Shown here: positions 1-9,153 of the stretch, one piece after another | Layout: each line of letters starts with the position of its first letter | Numbering within the stretch: position 1 is the stretch's first letter | Source of the DNA: Kribbella capetownensis | Lineage (GTDB): Bacteria; Actinomycetota; Actinomycetes; Propionibacteriales; Kribbellaceae | Direction: 5' to 3' | NCBI RefSeq assembly: GCF_004331485.1 | Contig: NZ_SJKD01000003.1 | Coordinates: 620,001 to 684,000 of the forward strand | Length of the DNA: 64,000 nucleotides | Translations under genes and position numbers: made by a program | The notes under the pieces: model-generated | The model's database searches: none | Told to the model about the DNA's origin: nothing | Seen by the model: the letters and a program-made list of their open reading frames with translations, nothing else

Positions 1-628
1 CGCGGGTGATGTCCGCGACGACGGCCGCGGGTGCTCCCAACGACGGCAGTACGTCGAGGGCCGCCCGCTTGGTGATCAGCTCCCCCGTCGTCAGCGTGAC
101 GTGAGCGCGGGCGATGGTGAGCAGGCTGAGATCGACCCAGACATCCACGTACCAGTTCGTCCACCGAGCCACGGCAGGCAGCCAGAACTCCCGCAGGTCG
201 CGGCGGATGAAGGAGAACAACTCCTCGTCACTGGTAGCCGGTAGCAACGAGGACGGCGGCGGGCCGAAGAGCGAGACGTTGCTCAGGGCAAGCTCTCGTC
301 GCGTCACCGGCGTCACCGGCCGGTCGAAGTACCGCTCCTGAGCAAAGGTCACATGCCGGATCGACGCATCCGCCAGCTGGTCGGCGAGCATGTAGGAGCA
401 ATGCAGCTTGGACGCCGGCGGAGACTCCGCGATCAGTCGCCGATGAACGTCCTCGACGGCAGCCGGCGGTGGTGACGACACGACCGCGACGACATCCAGA
501 CCGCTGCGCCCCAACTGGTAGTCGCCCAGTGCCAGCGAGCCGTGCAACCAGATCGCCTCGACCGCGGCGACCTGGCGCACCGATGCGACGAAGCCGTCCA
601 GCAGTTGCTGGACGGCTTCGTCATACAC
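1..628 (-). CDS. Nucleotidyltransferase-like protein (AadA/ANT family), 3' end missing
   Basis: Reading frame open from GTG 628 through the left edge (at least 209 codons). Residues 27-46 resemble the nucleotidyltransferase core of AadA/ANT(9)-type adenylyltransferases: WLHGS, then GDYQLGRSGLDVV. In that family the core is GS-x(9,10)-D-x-D. Here the first metal-binding Asp is replaced by Gly43, while Asp45 is kept. The middle resembles the helical part of aminoglycoside adenylyltransferases. The GTG was chosen because a stop lies four codons upstream. It follows the amidase gene by nine bases on the same strand. It may be an inactive or altered enzyme; a resistance role is not shown. Confidence 0.6.
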   Translation of the reverse strand, partial: MYDEAVQQLLDGFVASVRQVAAVEAIWLHGSLALGDYQLGRSGLDVVAVVSSPPPAAVEDVHRRLIAESPPASKLHCSYMLADQLADASIRHVTFAQERYFDRPVTPVTRRELALSNVSLFGPPPSSLLPATSDEELFSFIRRDLREFWLPAVARWTNWYVDVWVDLSLLTIARAHVTLTTGELITKRAALDVLPSLGAPAAVVADITR

Positions 629-637
629 AACAGCAAT

Positions 638-2575
638 CTAGACGGCCGGCCTGATGTCCACGTCGGCGGCTCGGACGTAGGCCATCCGGTGTCCGAACCA
701 GATCTGGTAGTACCGGTCCTTGCCGAGCACCTGCACGTGGTCGGTCGGGGGCTGACCGGCGAAGGTGACGGCGCGGTAGTAGTCGGTCTCGATGTTCAGG
801 TCACTGACCGGGTAGGCCTGACCGGCACCGATCGAGTACTGCAGCGGCGTGACGGTCTGGTACGGAATACCCGCCGGGTACGCCGCCTCTTCGGGGTAGG
901 CACGCCCGTAGACCGGCACCGAGGCCTTGCCCGCCTTCGGCTTCACCACGAGACCCGGCTTGGCGAACGCGTCCGGCGCCGACGCCGGGCTCTTGAACCA
1001 GCCCAGCGCGCCCAGGTACCAGACGGCCACCCAGTCGCCCTGGCGCTGCGCCACGACGTACTGCGAACCCGCAGCGGCCCGTGAGCCCATGTCCGAGACG
1101 TCCGTGGTGCCGTCGATCCCGTTCGGGTGCAGTCCGATGTCCTTGACCAGCGGAGCGTTGTCGTCAGGCGCCTGACGCAGGTAGACGAAGTTGGTGGCCT
1201 GCGGCGTGCACGGCGTACCGGGGGCGTCGCAGTTGCTGACCACCTGCACGTTGCCCTCGAAGCCCGGCTTGATGGTGACGATCGAGCCGGCCTTCACCGG
1301 GAAGATCTTGTGCCCGTAGATCGGGGCGCCGAGCAGGTCGAAGTAGTGCTCCCAGTCGAAATAGGGTCCCGGATCCCAGTGCATGCCGGCCACCGTGCTG
1401 GGAATCGTTCCCGGCACCTGGTCGTGGCCGATGATGTGGGCCCGGTCGAGCGGGATGTGGTTCTTGGCGGCGAGGTAGCGGACCAGCTTGGCCGAGTTGC
1501 GGTACATGGCCTCGGTGAACCAGGTCGCGCCCTGGGGTGCGAAGCCCTCGTGCTCGATGCCGATGCTGTGCATGTTCACGTACCAGTTGCCGGCCTGCCA
1601 GGCGACGTCGTTCGCCTTGACGTGCTGCCAGGTGTGGCCGTCGGACGAGCGCATCGTGTACTGCCAGCTCACGTACGTCGGGTCCTGCACCAGGTTCAGC
1701 GTGGTCTGCCAGCTGCCCTCGGTGTCGTGGATGACGATGTAGTCGATCTTGCCGGTCTTCGGCCGGTTCGCCAGGTCGTGGTTGCCGTAGTCACCAGCCC
1801 CCGCGCCGTACTGGGAGTACGGCGCGGGCAGCCACTCACACCCGAGGGTCGGAGGGCACTCGACGCCGCTGTTCGCGGGCTTCTGCCCGGCAGGCAACGC
1901 CAGCTTGTCGGCCTGTGCCTTGTCCGGGGTCACTGCGACCGGAGCCATCGTGATCTGCTGTCCGGTGTTCGTGGTCCGGGACGCACCGCGGGCCATGATC
2001 GAGTAGACGTCGTCGGCGAAGCCGGACGCGGCCACGCGGTCGCCGGCCTCCGCGTACGACGCCACTGCGCCGTACCACTGGGCCGGAGAGGTGCTCGCAC
2101 CGACCGGCAGCCCCAGAGAGCGTTGGTACGACGCCAGTAGCGCGGCACCACCGTTGATGTTGGCAGTGGTGTCGTTCCGGAGGGAGGCCGAGTCCAGCCC
2201 GGTCAGCTCAGACGCCTTGTCGAGGGTCCGCAGCGACGCAGCGTTGGCCACCTTGCGCTTGCCGGACAGGTCGGCCACTTCGTTGGGGTCGACGGCGGTG
2301 AGGTGCATCGGGCCGTAGCCGCCCGACGTGCTGGGGGCACCGAGATGGTCGTCCCACCGCGACTCGGAGTACGACACGGCGAGCAGGACCGACTCGGGTA
2401 CGCCGTACTTCGCGGCGGCTGCGCTGAACGCGGAGGCCGCGCCGGCGGAGGTGGTCGCGGCGGATGGCCCTGGGGGCGCGGCGGCAGCGGGTGGGCCTCC
2501 GGTCGACACGCCGAGCGCGGTGATGGGCAGCGCGACCGCTGCCAGTGCGGCGAGAATCTTCGGACGACGAAGCAT
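638..2575 (-). CDS. Secreted N-acetylmuramoyl-L-alanine amidase with lysozyme-like N-domain
   Basis: 645 aa. Start ATG 2575 has a good ribosome site (aggagatcaac) and begins a Sec signal peptide (about residues 1-35). Residues 57-200 look like a lysozyme/transglycosylase-like region (YGVPESVLLAVSYSESRW). Residues about 275-410 are an Amidase_2 domain that cleaves the MurNAc-L-Ala bond. Probable zinc and catalytic residues lie in VIHDTEG (His283), IEHEG and GHDQVPG...DPGPYF. The C-terminal 200 residues have SH3-like character and may bind the cell wall. It acts outside the membrane in wall turnover. Domain order is seen; substrate is inferred from the family. Confidence 0.87.
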   Translation of the reverse strand: MLRRPKILAALAAVALPITALGVSTGGPPAAAAPPGPSAATTSAGAASAFSAAAAKYGVPESVLLAVSYSESRWDDHLGAPSTSGGYGPMHLTAVDPNEVADLSGKRKVANAASLRTLDKASELTGLDSASLRNDTTANINGGAALLASYQRSLGLPVGASTSPAQWYGAVASYAEAGDRVAASGFADDVYSIMARGASRTTNTGQQITMAPVAVTPDKAQADKLALPAGQKPANSGVECPPTLGCEWLPAPYSQYGAGAGDYGNHDLANRPKTGKIDYIVIHDTEGSWQTTLNLVQDPTYVSWQYTMRSSDGHTWQHVKANDVAWQAGNWYVNMHSIGIEHEGFAPQGATWFTEAMYRNSAKLVRYLAAKNHIPLDRAHIIGHDQVPGTIPSTVAGMHWDPGPYFDWEHYFDLLGAPIYGHKIFPVKAGSIVTIKPGFEGNVQVVSNCDAPGTPCTPQATNFVYLRQAPDDNAPLVKDIGLHPNGIDGTTDVSDMGSRAAAGSQYVVAQRQGDWVAVWYLGALGWFKSPASAPDAFAKPGLVVKPKAGKASVPVYGRAYPEEAAYPAGIPYQTVTPLQYSIGAGQAYPVSDLNIETDYYRAVTFAGQPPTDHVQVLGKDRYYQIWFGHRMAYVRAADVDIRPAV

Positions 2576-2633
2576 GTTGATCTCCTGAACCCAATGGCGG
2601 GGAGTGCCGGTCACACAGACTGGCAGCCTGCTC

Positions 2634-2662
2634 ACTGTGAGTCGAGGCGCACCGGATGTCAA
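2634..2662 (-). promoter_or_regulatory. Candidate sigma-70 promoter of the amidase gene
   Basis: A perfect -35 TTGACA (2662-2657) lies 17 bases from CACAGT (2639-2634), upstream of the amidase start at 2575. The -10 is weak; the -35 and spacing carry the call. Confidence 0.4.
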
Positions 2663-2750
2663 CGGTTAACCAAGTCTCACACCAGCAGGTTCGATACTGA
2701 CGAAACATGCCGTCTCACGGGGTGGCGACCGAGCGTTACGGAGCAAGACG

Positions 2751-3362
2751 ATGGAAGCGTTGCCGTTGGCGTTCACGACGGGATGGGCCAGTGGCATCAA
2801 CGCCTATGCCTGCGTGCTGATTCTCGGTCTGCTCGGCCGGTTCGCCGGCGCCGAGGACGTACCGACCGCACTGAGCACCACCCCCGTTCTGATCGCAGCG
2901 GGTGTTCTTTTCGCGTTCGAGTTCGTCGCCGACAAGATTCCGTACATCGACTCGGCCTGGGACGCGATCTCGACGGTGATCCGGCCGACCATCGGCGTGA
3001 TCATCGCCGCGTTGCTGGCCGGTGAGGCGAGCACCCTGCAGCAGGCCGTGATCGCGACCACCGGTGGAGTGGTGGCGCTACTCTCACACGCTGTGAAGTC
3101 GAGTCTGCGGCTGGCGATCAACACCTCTCCCGAGCCGGTCACCAACATCGCCGCGTCGTCCGGTGAGGACGTCGCCGTCGCCAGCGTGGTGGCGCTGGCC
3201 GCGTTCCACCCGGAGGTCGCGCTGATCATCGCCGGTGTGCTGTTGCTGCTCGGCCTGATCGGGGTGTACTTCGCGTTCCGGTTCATCCGGCGGGGCTTCG
3301 CACGCTTCCGGGCCTGGCGGGAGAAACGGGGCGCCCCGGCGACTGGGAGCAGTGCCGCCTGA
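2751..3362 (+). CDS. DUF4126-family membrane protein
   Basis: 203 aa, ATG start. Several hydrophobic segments (for example residues 17-30, 42-62, 83-110, 155-185) and a basic C-terminal tail match DUF4126 integral membrane proteins of unknown function. The stop overlaps the start of the next gene (TGATG), so the two are translationally coupled, linking this membrane protein to the FAD enzyme downstream. No catalytic motif is visible. Confidence 0.75.
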   Translation: MEALPLAFTTGWASGINAYACVLILGLLGRFAGAEDVPTALSTTPVLIAAGVLFAFEFVADKIPYIDSAWDAISTVIRPTIGVIIAALLAGEASTLQQAVIATTGGVVALLSHAVKSSLRLAINTSPEPVTNIAASSGEDVAVASVVALAAFHPEVALIIAGVLLLLGLIGVYFAFRFIRRGFARFRAWREKRGAPATGSSAA

Positions 3363-4669
3363 TGGCCCGCGTAGTAGTCATCGGGGCCGGTCTGGCCGGT
3401 CTCGCCAGTGCAGTCCGGCTGGCCAAGCTCGGCCATCAGGTCACCGTGTGCGAACGCGGCCAGCACCTGGGCGGCGTGCTGGGTCGCGTCGAGGCGGACG
3501 GGTTCAGCTGGGACGCAGGAGCAGCCAGTACGACGCTCCCAGCGGCGCTGCGGGACCTCTTCCGCAAGAGCGGCCGCCCGATCGAGAGTCTGGTCCAGCT
3601 CGAGCCGGTGACCGAGCCACGGCGGCACATGTTCGGCGACGGGTCGGTGCTGGACCTGCCGGTCGGTGACCGCGGTGCGCAGGAGGCGGCCTGGACCGAT
3701 CTGGCCGACCAGAAGACGGCCAAGCAGTGGACCGCTCTGGTCGACGGCTACGGCGAGACGTGGCAGATCCTGCGGAAGACCTCACTCGAACCACCACTGC
3801 ACGACAAGCTGTCGCTGAGCGCAGTGCGGTCGCTCAAGCCGTGGCAGTCGCTGGACAAGGTGGCGAACCGCGAGCTGGATGACGACCGGGCCCGTGCGGT
3901 ACTGCGGCACTTCGCAGCGCAAGGCGGCTCGGACGCCAAGCTCACCCCCGGGTACGTCGGGGTGTGGTCCTACCTGGAGCGCACGTTCGGCCGCTGGACG
4001 ATCGCGGGCGGCTTCGGTGCGCTCGCGGACGCATTGGCCCAGCGTGCAAGCGAGCGGAAGATCAACGTCCGCACCGGCGCCGAGGTGGTCGGGGTCTCCA
4101 CGACCGACGGCAGTGTGACCGGCGTACGGCTGGCCGATGCGACCGAGCTGCCCGCCGACATCGTGGTGAGCGACATCGACCCGCGTCTGCTCTACACCGA
4201 GCTCCTGGACGACCCGGCGGCCAAGAAAATGCGCAAGAAGGTGCTGTCGACCCACCAGGCCCAGGCGGCGTACGTCGTACATCTCGGGCTGCAGGAGCCC
4301 TTGCCGAGCCTCCCGTTCGAGACGGTGCTGCACGGTACGCCGACAGTGGTCGTCCGGACCGCCGGACAGGCACCGGCCGGACACCAGGCGTGGTCAGTCC
4401 TGGTGCACGGCTATCCGACGGACGACGTACTCGACCTGCTCGTGGCCCGCGGGCTGCACATCCGGGACAAAGTGGTGTCCCGTCAGACGTCACCGTCCTG
4501 GTGGGCCGGGGTGGCCTGGGAGGGGTACAAAACGGCCCGGCGGAGGGCATCCAACGTCTCCCCCGTGAAGGGCCTGTACTGCGTCGGCGCGGGCGCTCAC
4601 CCGGGCTCCGGTGTGCCCGCCACCACACTCGGCGCCGCGATCGTGGCGGACGCCATCGGCAAGGCCTGA
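3362..4669 (+). CDS. FAD-dependent oxidoreductase, phytoene-desaturase-like
   Basis: 435 aa. The N-terminus is a dinucleotide fold (VVVIGAGLAGLASAV, GxGxxG from residue 7) with an acidic/Arg strand end (VCERG). The C-terminus carries the second FAD-contact motif typical of amine-oxidase/phytoene-desaturase enzymes (GLYCVGAGAHPGSGVP). It probably oxidises or reduces a lipophilic substrate. No carotenoid or amine biosynthesis genes sit beside it, so the substrate is unknown. It is coupled to the DUF4126 gene by overlapping stop and start. Confidence 0.82.
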   Translation: MARVVVIGAGLAGLASAVRLAKLGHQVTVCERGQHLGGVLGRVEADGFSWDAGAASTTLPAALRDLFRKSGRPIESLVQLEPVTEPRRHMFGDGSVLDLPVGDRGAQEAAWTDLADQKTAKQWTALVDGYGETWQILRKTSLEPPLHDKLSLSAVRSLKPWQSLDKVANRELDDDRARAVLRHFAAQGGSDAKLTPGYVGVWSYLERTFGRWTIAGGFGALADALAQRASERKINVRTGAEVVGVSTTDGSVTGVRLADATELPADIVVSDIDPRLLYTELLDDPAAKKMRKKVLSTHQAQAAYVVHLGLQEPLPSLPFETVLHGTPTVVVRTAGQAPAGHQAWSVLVHGYPTDDVLDLLVARGLHIRDKVVSRQTSPSWWAGVAWEGYKTARRRASNVSPVKGLYCVGAGAHPGSGVPATTLGAAIVADAIGKA

Positions 4670-4684
4670 TCCTGAGCCTGATAC

Positions 4685-4705
4685 CGGGTGGGGTTCGGTC
4701 ACCCG
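4685..4705 (+). terminator. Weak hairpin after the FAD oxidoreductase
   Basis: CGGGTG (4685-4690) and CACCCG (4700-4705) form a 6-bp stem with a 9-base loop just after the oxidoreductase stop. No U-rich tail follows, so this is only a possible actinobacterial hairpin terminator. Confidence 0.25.
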
Positions 4706-4773
4706 ACCCACGTAGGATTGATCGTTCATGTGTTCCGTGTCGGGGCAGGAGCCCGGCAGTAGAGAGGACCTCG

Positions 4774-6990
4774 GTGGATCAATCCCCTACGTCGGCCGAT
4801 CACGAGAACGTCGAGCGGGCCGAGCTGGCGGCGGAGCAGCACCACGTCGACCGGGTGTACGACCGGGTCGCGGAGGCGGCTCGATCGGCGTCGCGGATCG
4901 CGGTCGAAGGGCACCAACGCGGGCAGGCGCAGAACGTCGGCCGGGTCCGCGAGGAGGAGCAGACCGGTCTGTACGAGCGGGACGTGCTGGTCTTCGCCGC
5001 CGCCCGCCGGATCGCCGAACTGGACGCGGAGCACGAGGGCCTGGTCTTCGGCCGGCTCGACTCCGACCAGGGCGACGAGGAGCCTGCGGCCGGTACTGCG
5101 GCGGACCTGGAGAAGCTGTACGTCGGCCGGCTCGGTGTCCGTGACGCCGAGTACGAGCCGCTGGTGATCGACTGGCGCGCGCCGGCCGCGGAGCCGTTCT
5201 ACCGTGCCACCTCGACCGATCGGCTGAAGGTCGTCCGGCGGCGGGTGCTGCGCAACAAGGGCGCCCGCATCGTCGGCCTCGAGGACGACCTGCTGGCCCC
5301 GGAGCGCGCACCTGAGGACCTGCCGGTGATGGGAGAGGGCGCCCTCATGGCGTCGCTGTCGCGCGCTCGCGGTCACACGATGCGCGACATCGTCGCCACC
5401 ATCCAGGCTGAGCAGGACGAGGCGATCCGGGCGCCGGCTCGTGGCGTCACCGTGATCGGCGGTGGACCGGGCACCGGTAAGACCGTGGTGGCTCTGCACC
5501 GGGCGGCGTACCTGCTGTACAGCGACCGCCGGCGCTTCGAGCGGGGCGGCGTACTGGTGGTCGGGCCGTCGGCCGCGTTCATGGCCTACATCGAGCGCGT
5601 GCTGCCGAGCCTCGGCGAGAACACGGTCTCCCTGCGGGCGGTCGGCGAGATGGTCGACGGCGTCAAGGCCACCGCGGTGGACGAGGCGCAGGTTGCCGCG
5701 ATCAAGGGTTCGCTCCGGATGAGCGCACTGCTGTCACGGGCCGCTCGCGACCGCGTGCCGACGGCGCCTGCCACTCTGCGCGTCTTCCTCGGCGGCGCCA
5801 CGATCGAGCTGGACGCCAACCAGCTGGACAACGTCCGTCGGAACGCCCTGCGCCGTACGCCGCGCAACCGCGCAGCCACCGAAGCCCGCAAAGGTCTGGT
5901 GGGCGCGCTGTGGCAGCGGTTCCCGGAGGACCTGCGCACCGGGGTGTACGGCGACCGTGAGGCGTTCGGCGACCAGGTGACCGACACACCGGCGTTCCGG
6001 TCGTTCTTCAGCCAGTGGTGGCCAGTGCTGACACCGGAAGCGGTACTGCGTTGGTTCGGTGACGCGCGGCGGTTGCAGCGGTGGGCCCGCAACGACCTGA
6101 CGCCGGCCGAGGTCGACGCCCTCGCCCGAGCGATCCGCAGCACCAGCGAGTTCACCATCGCCGACGTGGCTCTGCTGGACGAGCTGGACACGTTGCTGGG
6201 ACGCGCTCCGGTCTCGGAGACCAAGGACGAGGAGTTCGACTGGCTGGAGGGCTTGTCGGACGGCGTCAACGAGGTGCTGACGACCTCGGAGCGGCGTGCC
6301 CGGGCAGCGGCGGCCAGAGAGGCCGAGGAGCCGGAGGAGTACGCCCACGTGCTGGTGGACGAGGCACAGGACCTCTCCCCCATGCAGTGGCGGATGGTGA
6401 CCCGGCGCGGACCGCAGGCGAGCTGGACCATCGTCGGCGACCCGGCACAGAGCTCGTGGCCGGACCCAGACGAGGCTCGTGCGGCGATGGACTCGATGCT
6501 GTCGCATCTGCAGCGGCACGCGTTCCGGCTGTCGACCAACTACCGGAACTCGGCCGAGATCTACGCGTTCGCCGGTGAGGTGATCCGGCAGAGTCTGCCC
6601 GACGCCGATCTGCCCAACGCGGTCCGCAGTACCGGAGTGGAGCCGGAGCACCGGATCTTCGACGACGGCAAGATCGTCGAAGCCACCGCCGACGCGGCCA
6701 CCGAGCTGCTCCAACTGGTCGAAGGAACGGTCGGCGTCATCGTCACACCCAAGCTGCGACCTGCCGTCGACGCGGTGCTGGCCGACGTCGGCAACCCGCG
6801 GGTCGTTGCCGTCAGCCCCCTCGAGTCCAAGGGCCTGGAGTACGACGCTGTGGTCGTGGTCGAACCGGACCGCATCGTCAGCGACACCCTCGGCGGCGTC
6901 CGCGCTTTGTACGTGGTGCTGACCCGGGCCACGCAGCGGTTGATTACCATCAACAGCACTACCCATTGGTTGCCCGCCCGCACCTCCTGA
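4774..6990 (+). CDS. helD: HelD-family RNA polymerase-recycling ATPase
   Basis: 738 aa from GTG 4774, preceded by agagagga. The N-terminal 60 residues are charged and coiled-coil-like, as in HelD's secondary-channel arm. The HelD signature YVGRLGVRD...PLVIDWRAPA is at about 110-140. A UvrD/Rep-like motor follows: Walker A GGGPGTGKT near residue 230 and DEAQD near 529, plus C-terminal motif VVLTRATQ. HelD uses ATP to remove stalled RNA polymerase from DNA. Length matches actinobacterial HelD (about 740 aa). The related HelR protects against rifamycins, but no rifamycin-associated element was recognised upstream. Confidence 0.9.
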   Translation: MDQSPTSADHENVERAELAAEQHHVDRVYDRVAEAARSASRIAVEGHQRGQAQNVGRVREEEQTGLYERDVLVFAAARRIAELDAEHEGLVFGRLDSDQGDEEPAAGTAADLEKLYVGRLGVRDAEYEPLVIDWRAPAAEPFYRATSTDRLKVVRRRVLRNKGARIVGLEDDLLAPERAPEDLPVMGEGALMASLSRARGHTMRDIVATIQAEQDEAIRAPARGVTVIGGGPGTGKTVVALHRAAYLLYSDRRRFERGGVLVVGPSAAFMAYIERVLPSLGENTVSLRAVGEMVDGVKATAVDEAQVAAIKGSLRMSALLSRAARDRVPTAPATLRVFLGGATIELDANQLDNVRRNALRRTPRNRAATEARKGLVGALWQRFPEDLRTGVYGDREAFGDQVTDTPAFRSFFSQWWPVLTPEAVLRWFGDARRLQRWARNDLTPAEVDALARAIRSTSEFTIADVALLDELDTLLGRAPVSETKDEEFDWLEGLSDGVNEVLTTSERRARAAAAREAEEPEEYAHVLVDEAQDLSPMQWRMVTRRGPQASWTIVGDPAQSSWPDPDEARAAMDSMLSHLQRHAFRLSTNYRNSAEIYAFAGEVIRQSLPDADLPNAVRSTGVEPEHRIFDDGKIVEATADAATELLQLVEGTVGVIVTPKLRPAVDAVLADVGNPRVVAVSPLESKGLEYDAVVVVEPDRIVSDTLGGVRALYVVLTRATQRLITINSTTHWLPARTS

Positions 6991-7009
6991 AAAGGAAGTA
7001 GGACGGGGC

Positions 7010-7662
7010 TTGACCAAGAACACCCTGCGGCGCGGCGCGGCTGTTGCTGTCGTCGTCGCATCGCTGACCGCACTGGTCGCCGGGCTGTCCGGGCCCCGGC
7101 GACGGCGCGTCGGAGCTCGACGACTTGCTTGCCTCCAGCCTCTACACCCAGGACTCCTGGCCGAGCCTGGCCGAAGCGGTCGTTGCCTACCGCAAGGGTG
7201 ATCCCACCGGCGTACTGAGTGCGACCGACCAGCTCGCGACCCAGGCAGTGGGACACGGGCCAGCTCGCCTACAACTGCATGGATCCCGGCTGGCCGCGGG
7301 ACTGGAGCCGCTGGCGCCAGGACACCGAACTGGCCGACCACCTGACGCCGCGGTTCGCCTGGTTGAACACCTGGTACGGCGCACCCTGTGCCTTCTGGCC
7401 GGTACAGCCCGCCAAGCAGGTCCGGATCGGGTCGCCGAAGGTGCCGCCGATCCTGCTCCTGCAGGGCCGCTACGACGCGGCGACCCCGGTGATCGGCGCA
7501 CGCCGCATGCGGGCTGTACTACCGGGCTCCAGGCTGTTGATCGACAAGGGCGGCAATCACGCGTCGTACCTGTTCACGAAGAACCCGTGTATCGACGACA
7601 AGGCGGAGATGTATTTGCTCACCGGTGAGCTGCCGGCCGACGGCGTCTGCCCGGCGAGCTAG
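7010..7662 (+). pseudogene. Decayed TAP-type alpha/beta hydrolase
   Basis: Three pieces in three frames. Frame 1 begins at TTG 7010 behind aaaggaagtagga and encodes a signal-peptide-like start (RRGAAVAVVVASLTALVAGL). Frame 2 (about 7090-7250) reads DGASELDDLLASSLY, like the lid region of secreted TAP-family hydrolases. Frame 3 (about 7255-7662) encodes the TAP C-terminal domain (PILLLQGRYDAATPV, then GGNHASYL). The whole middle with the GxSxG nucleophile is absent. This fits a large deletion plus frameshifts. Its TAG stop overlaps that of the convergent gene in a CTAG tetranucleotide. Confidence 0.8.
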
Positions 7663-8189
7663 CCGCGAGGTACGACGTACGAGACGAGGTCGGCGTCGTT
7701 CGCGGACAGGTCCGACCAGCGGCAGGTCAAGTGAAGGATGGTCAGGCCCGACGTCGGGTATTTCCTGGTGAGTTCGACCCGCTCCGGACTGGTGCCGTCC
7801 AGAGCGAGCTCGTCGGCGAGCCACGGGATGGCCGGCGCATGGCCGATCATGATCGCGGTGCGAACCTCGGCCGGTACTTCGTGGATGACGTCGAGGAGCT
7901 CGTCGGTGTCGGCGTTGTAGATGCGCCGGTCGTACCAGATGTCGGTGGTGGTCGCGCCGCCCTCGGCGGCGTACTGCCAGGTCTCCCGGGTGCGCTCCGA
8001 CGGCGAGCACAGGACCAGTCCGGCTTCGATGCCTTGGGCAACTAGGTGGCGCCCGGCCGCGCGGGCGTCGGCGCGGCCGCGGTCCGCCAGCGGACGCTGC
8101 AGGTCCGGCATGGTCTCGGGCGGGACCGCCTTGGCGTGCCGGAGCAGGACGAGGGTGCGGTCGATCAACAGATCCGACGGGTCAGCCAT
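7659..8189 (-). CDS. SixA-like histidine phosphatase
   Basis: 176 aa. Phosphoglycerate-mutase superfamily: LVLLRHAKAV near residue 15 gives the RH catalytic pair (His18), a second Arg-rich segment CSPSERTRET follows at about 65, and the late histidine is in IMIGHAPAI near 114. Small cytoplasmic SixA-type enzymes dephosphorylate phosphohistidine on proteins; the true target is unknown. ATG 8189 is preferred over GTG 8195 because a -10 like element ends six bases before it. Confidence 0.83.
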   Translation of the reverse strand: MADPSDLLIDRTLVLLRHAKAVPPETMPDLQRPLADRGRADARAAGRHLVAQGIEAGLVLCSPSERTRETWQYAAEGGATTTDIWYDRRIYNADTDELLDVIHEVPAEVRTAIMIGHAPAIPWLADELALDGTSPERVELTRKYPTSGLTILHLTCRWSDLSANDADLVSYVVPRG

Positions 8190-8195
8190 CGCCAC

Positions 8196-8201
8196 AGGAT
8201 A
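8196..8201 (-). promoter_or_regulatory. -10 element, probable leaderless start (sixA-like)
   Basis: TATCCT ends six bases before ATG 8189, placing the first transcribed base at or next to the start codon. No Shine-Dalgarno sequence is present. Confidence 0.4.
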
Positions 8202-8217
8202 CGGCCGGGTGCCGCGG

Positions 8218-9135
8218 TCAGGACACGACCGACGAACGCAGGTTCAGGAAGACCTGACGGGTCGCTGTCGATCGGTTCAAGGTGATGAAGTGGATGCCCG
8301 GTGCGCCGCCGGTCAGCAGCTGTTCGCACAGCTCGGTGGCGATCTCGACGCCGACCTGCCGGACCGCGGCCGGGTCGTCCTCGACCGCGAGCAGGCGGTC
8401 GGTGACAGCCGTCGGCAGCGCCATCCCGGTGAGCTCCGCCATCCGCTGGATCTGCTTGATGTTGGTGACCGGCATGATGCCCGGCAGCACCGGGATGTCG
8501 CAGCCGAGAGCGGCCGCCCTGTCCACCAGACGGAAGTAGTCGTCAGCACCGAAGAACATCTGGGTGATCGCGTAGTCCGCACCCGCCTGGGCCTTGGCCG
8601 CCAGCACCTGGGCGTCCGCCTCCAGCGAGGTGGCCTCCGGGTGCTTGTCCGGGAACGCCGCGACGCCGACGCAGAAGTCGCCGAGCGACCGGATCAGCTC
8701 GACCAGCTCGATCGCGTGGTTCAGGCCCTCCGGGTGCGCGACCCAGGGCTGGTTCGGGCCACCCGGCGGGTCGCCGCGCAGCGCCAGCATGTTCCGCACC
8801 CCGGACCCGGCGTACGCACCGATCACCGACCGCAGCTCGTCGCGTGAGTGCGCGACACAGGTCAGGTGGCCGAGTGGCGTCAGCGAGGTGTCCTGGGCGA
8901 CCCGCTCGGTGACGCGGATCGTGCCGTCCCGGGTGGTCCCGCCGGCACCGTACGTGATCGAGACGAAGGTGGGCCGCAGCTGCTCGATCTCCCGGATCGA
9001 GCGCCACAGCACCTCCTCGGCCTCGGGTGTCTTCGGCGGGAAGAACTCGAACGAGAAGGAACGGCCCCCGCTCGCGAGCAGCTCGCGAATCGTCGGCCGG
9101 TTGCCGGGACGCGTCGAAGCAAGACCGTTCGCCAT
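8218..9135 (-). CDS. metF: 5,10-methylenetetrahydrofolate reductase
   Basis: 305 aa, the usual size for bacterial MetF. Family motifs: FSFEFFPPKT near residue 28 (Glu in the active site), FVSITYGAGG, HLTCVAHSR, and NMLALRGDPPG in the folate-binding region. It reduces 5,10-methylene-THF to 5-methyl-THF with FADH2, supplying methyl groups for methionine synthesis in the cytoplasm. It is divergent from the polyprenyl synthase, with 18 bases between starts. Transcription appears leaderless (TAACCT six bases before ATG). Confidence 0.95.
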   Translation of the reverse strand: MANGLASTRPGNRPTIRELLASGGRSFSFEFFPPKTPEAEEVLWRSIREIEQLRPTFVSITYGAGGTTRDGTIRVTERVAQDTSLTPLGHLTCVAHSRDELRSVIGAYAGSGVRNMLALRGDPPGGPNQPWVAHPEGLNHAIELVELIRSLGDFCVGVAAFPDKHPEATSLEADAQVLAAKAQAGADYAITQMFFGADDYFRLVDRAAALGCDIPVLPGIMPVTNIKQIQRMAELTGMALPTAVTDRLLAVEDDPAAVRQVGVEIATELCEQLLTGGAPGIHFITLNRSTATRQVFLNLRSSVVS

Positions 9136-9141
9136 GGCGAC

Positions 9142-9147
9142 AGGTTA
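9142..9147 (-). promoter_or_regulatory. -10 element, probable leaderless start of metF
   Basis: TAACCT followed by six bases and ATG 9135; no ribosome-binding sequence fits in the gap. Confidence 0.4.
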
Positions 9148-9153
9148 CCCGCG

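Noticed and set aside
4670-4773. Rifamycin-associated element before helD
   Set aside because: No matching inverted repeat was seen, so rifamycin induction (HelR type) is not claimed.
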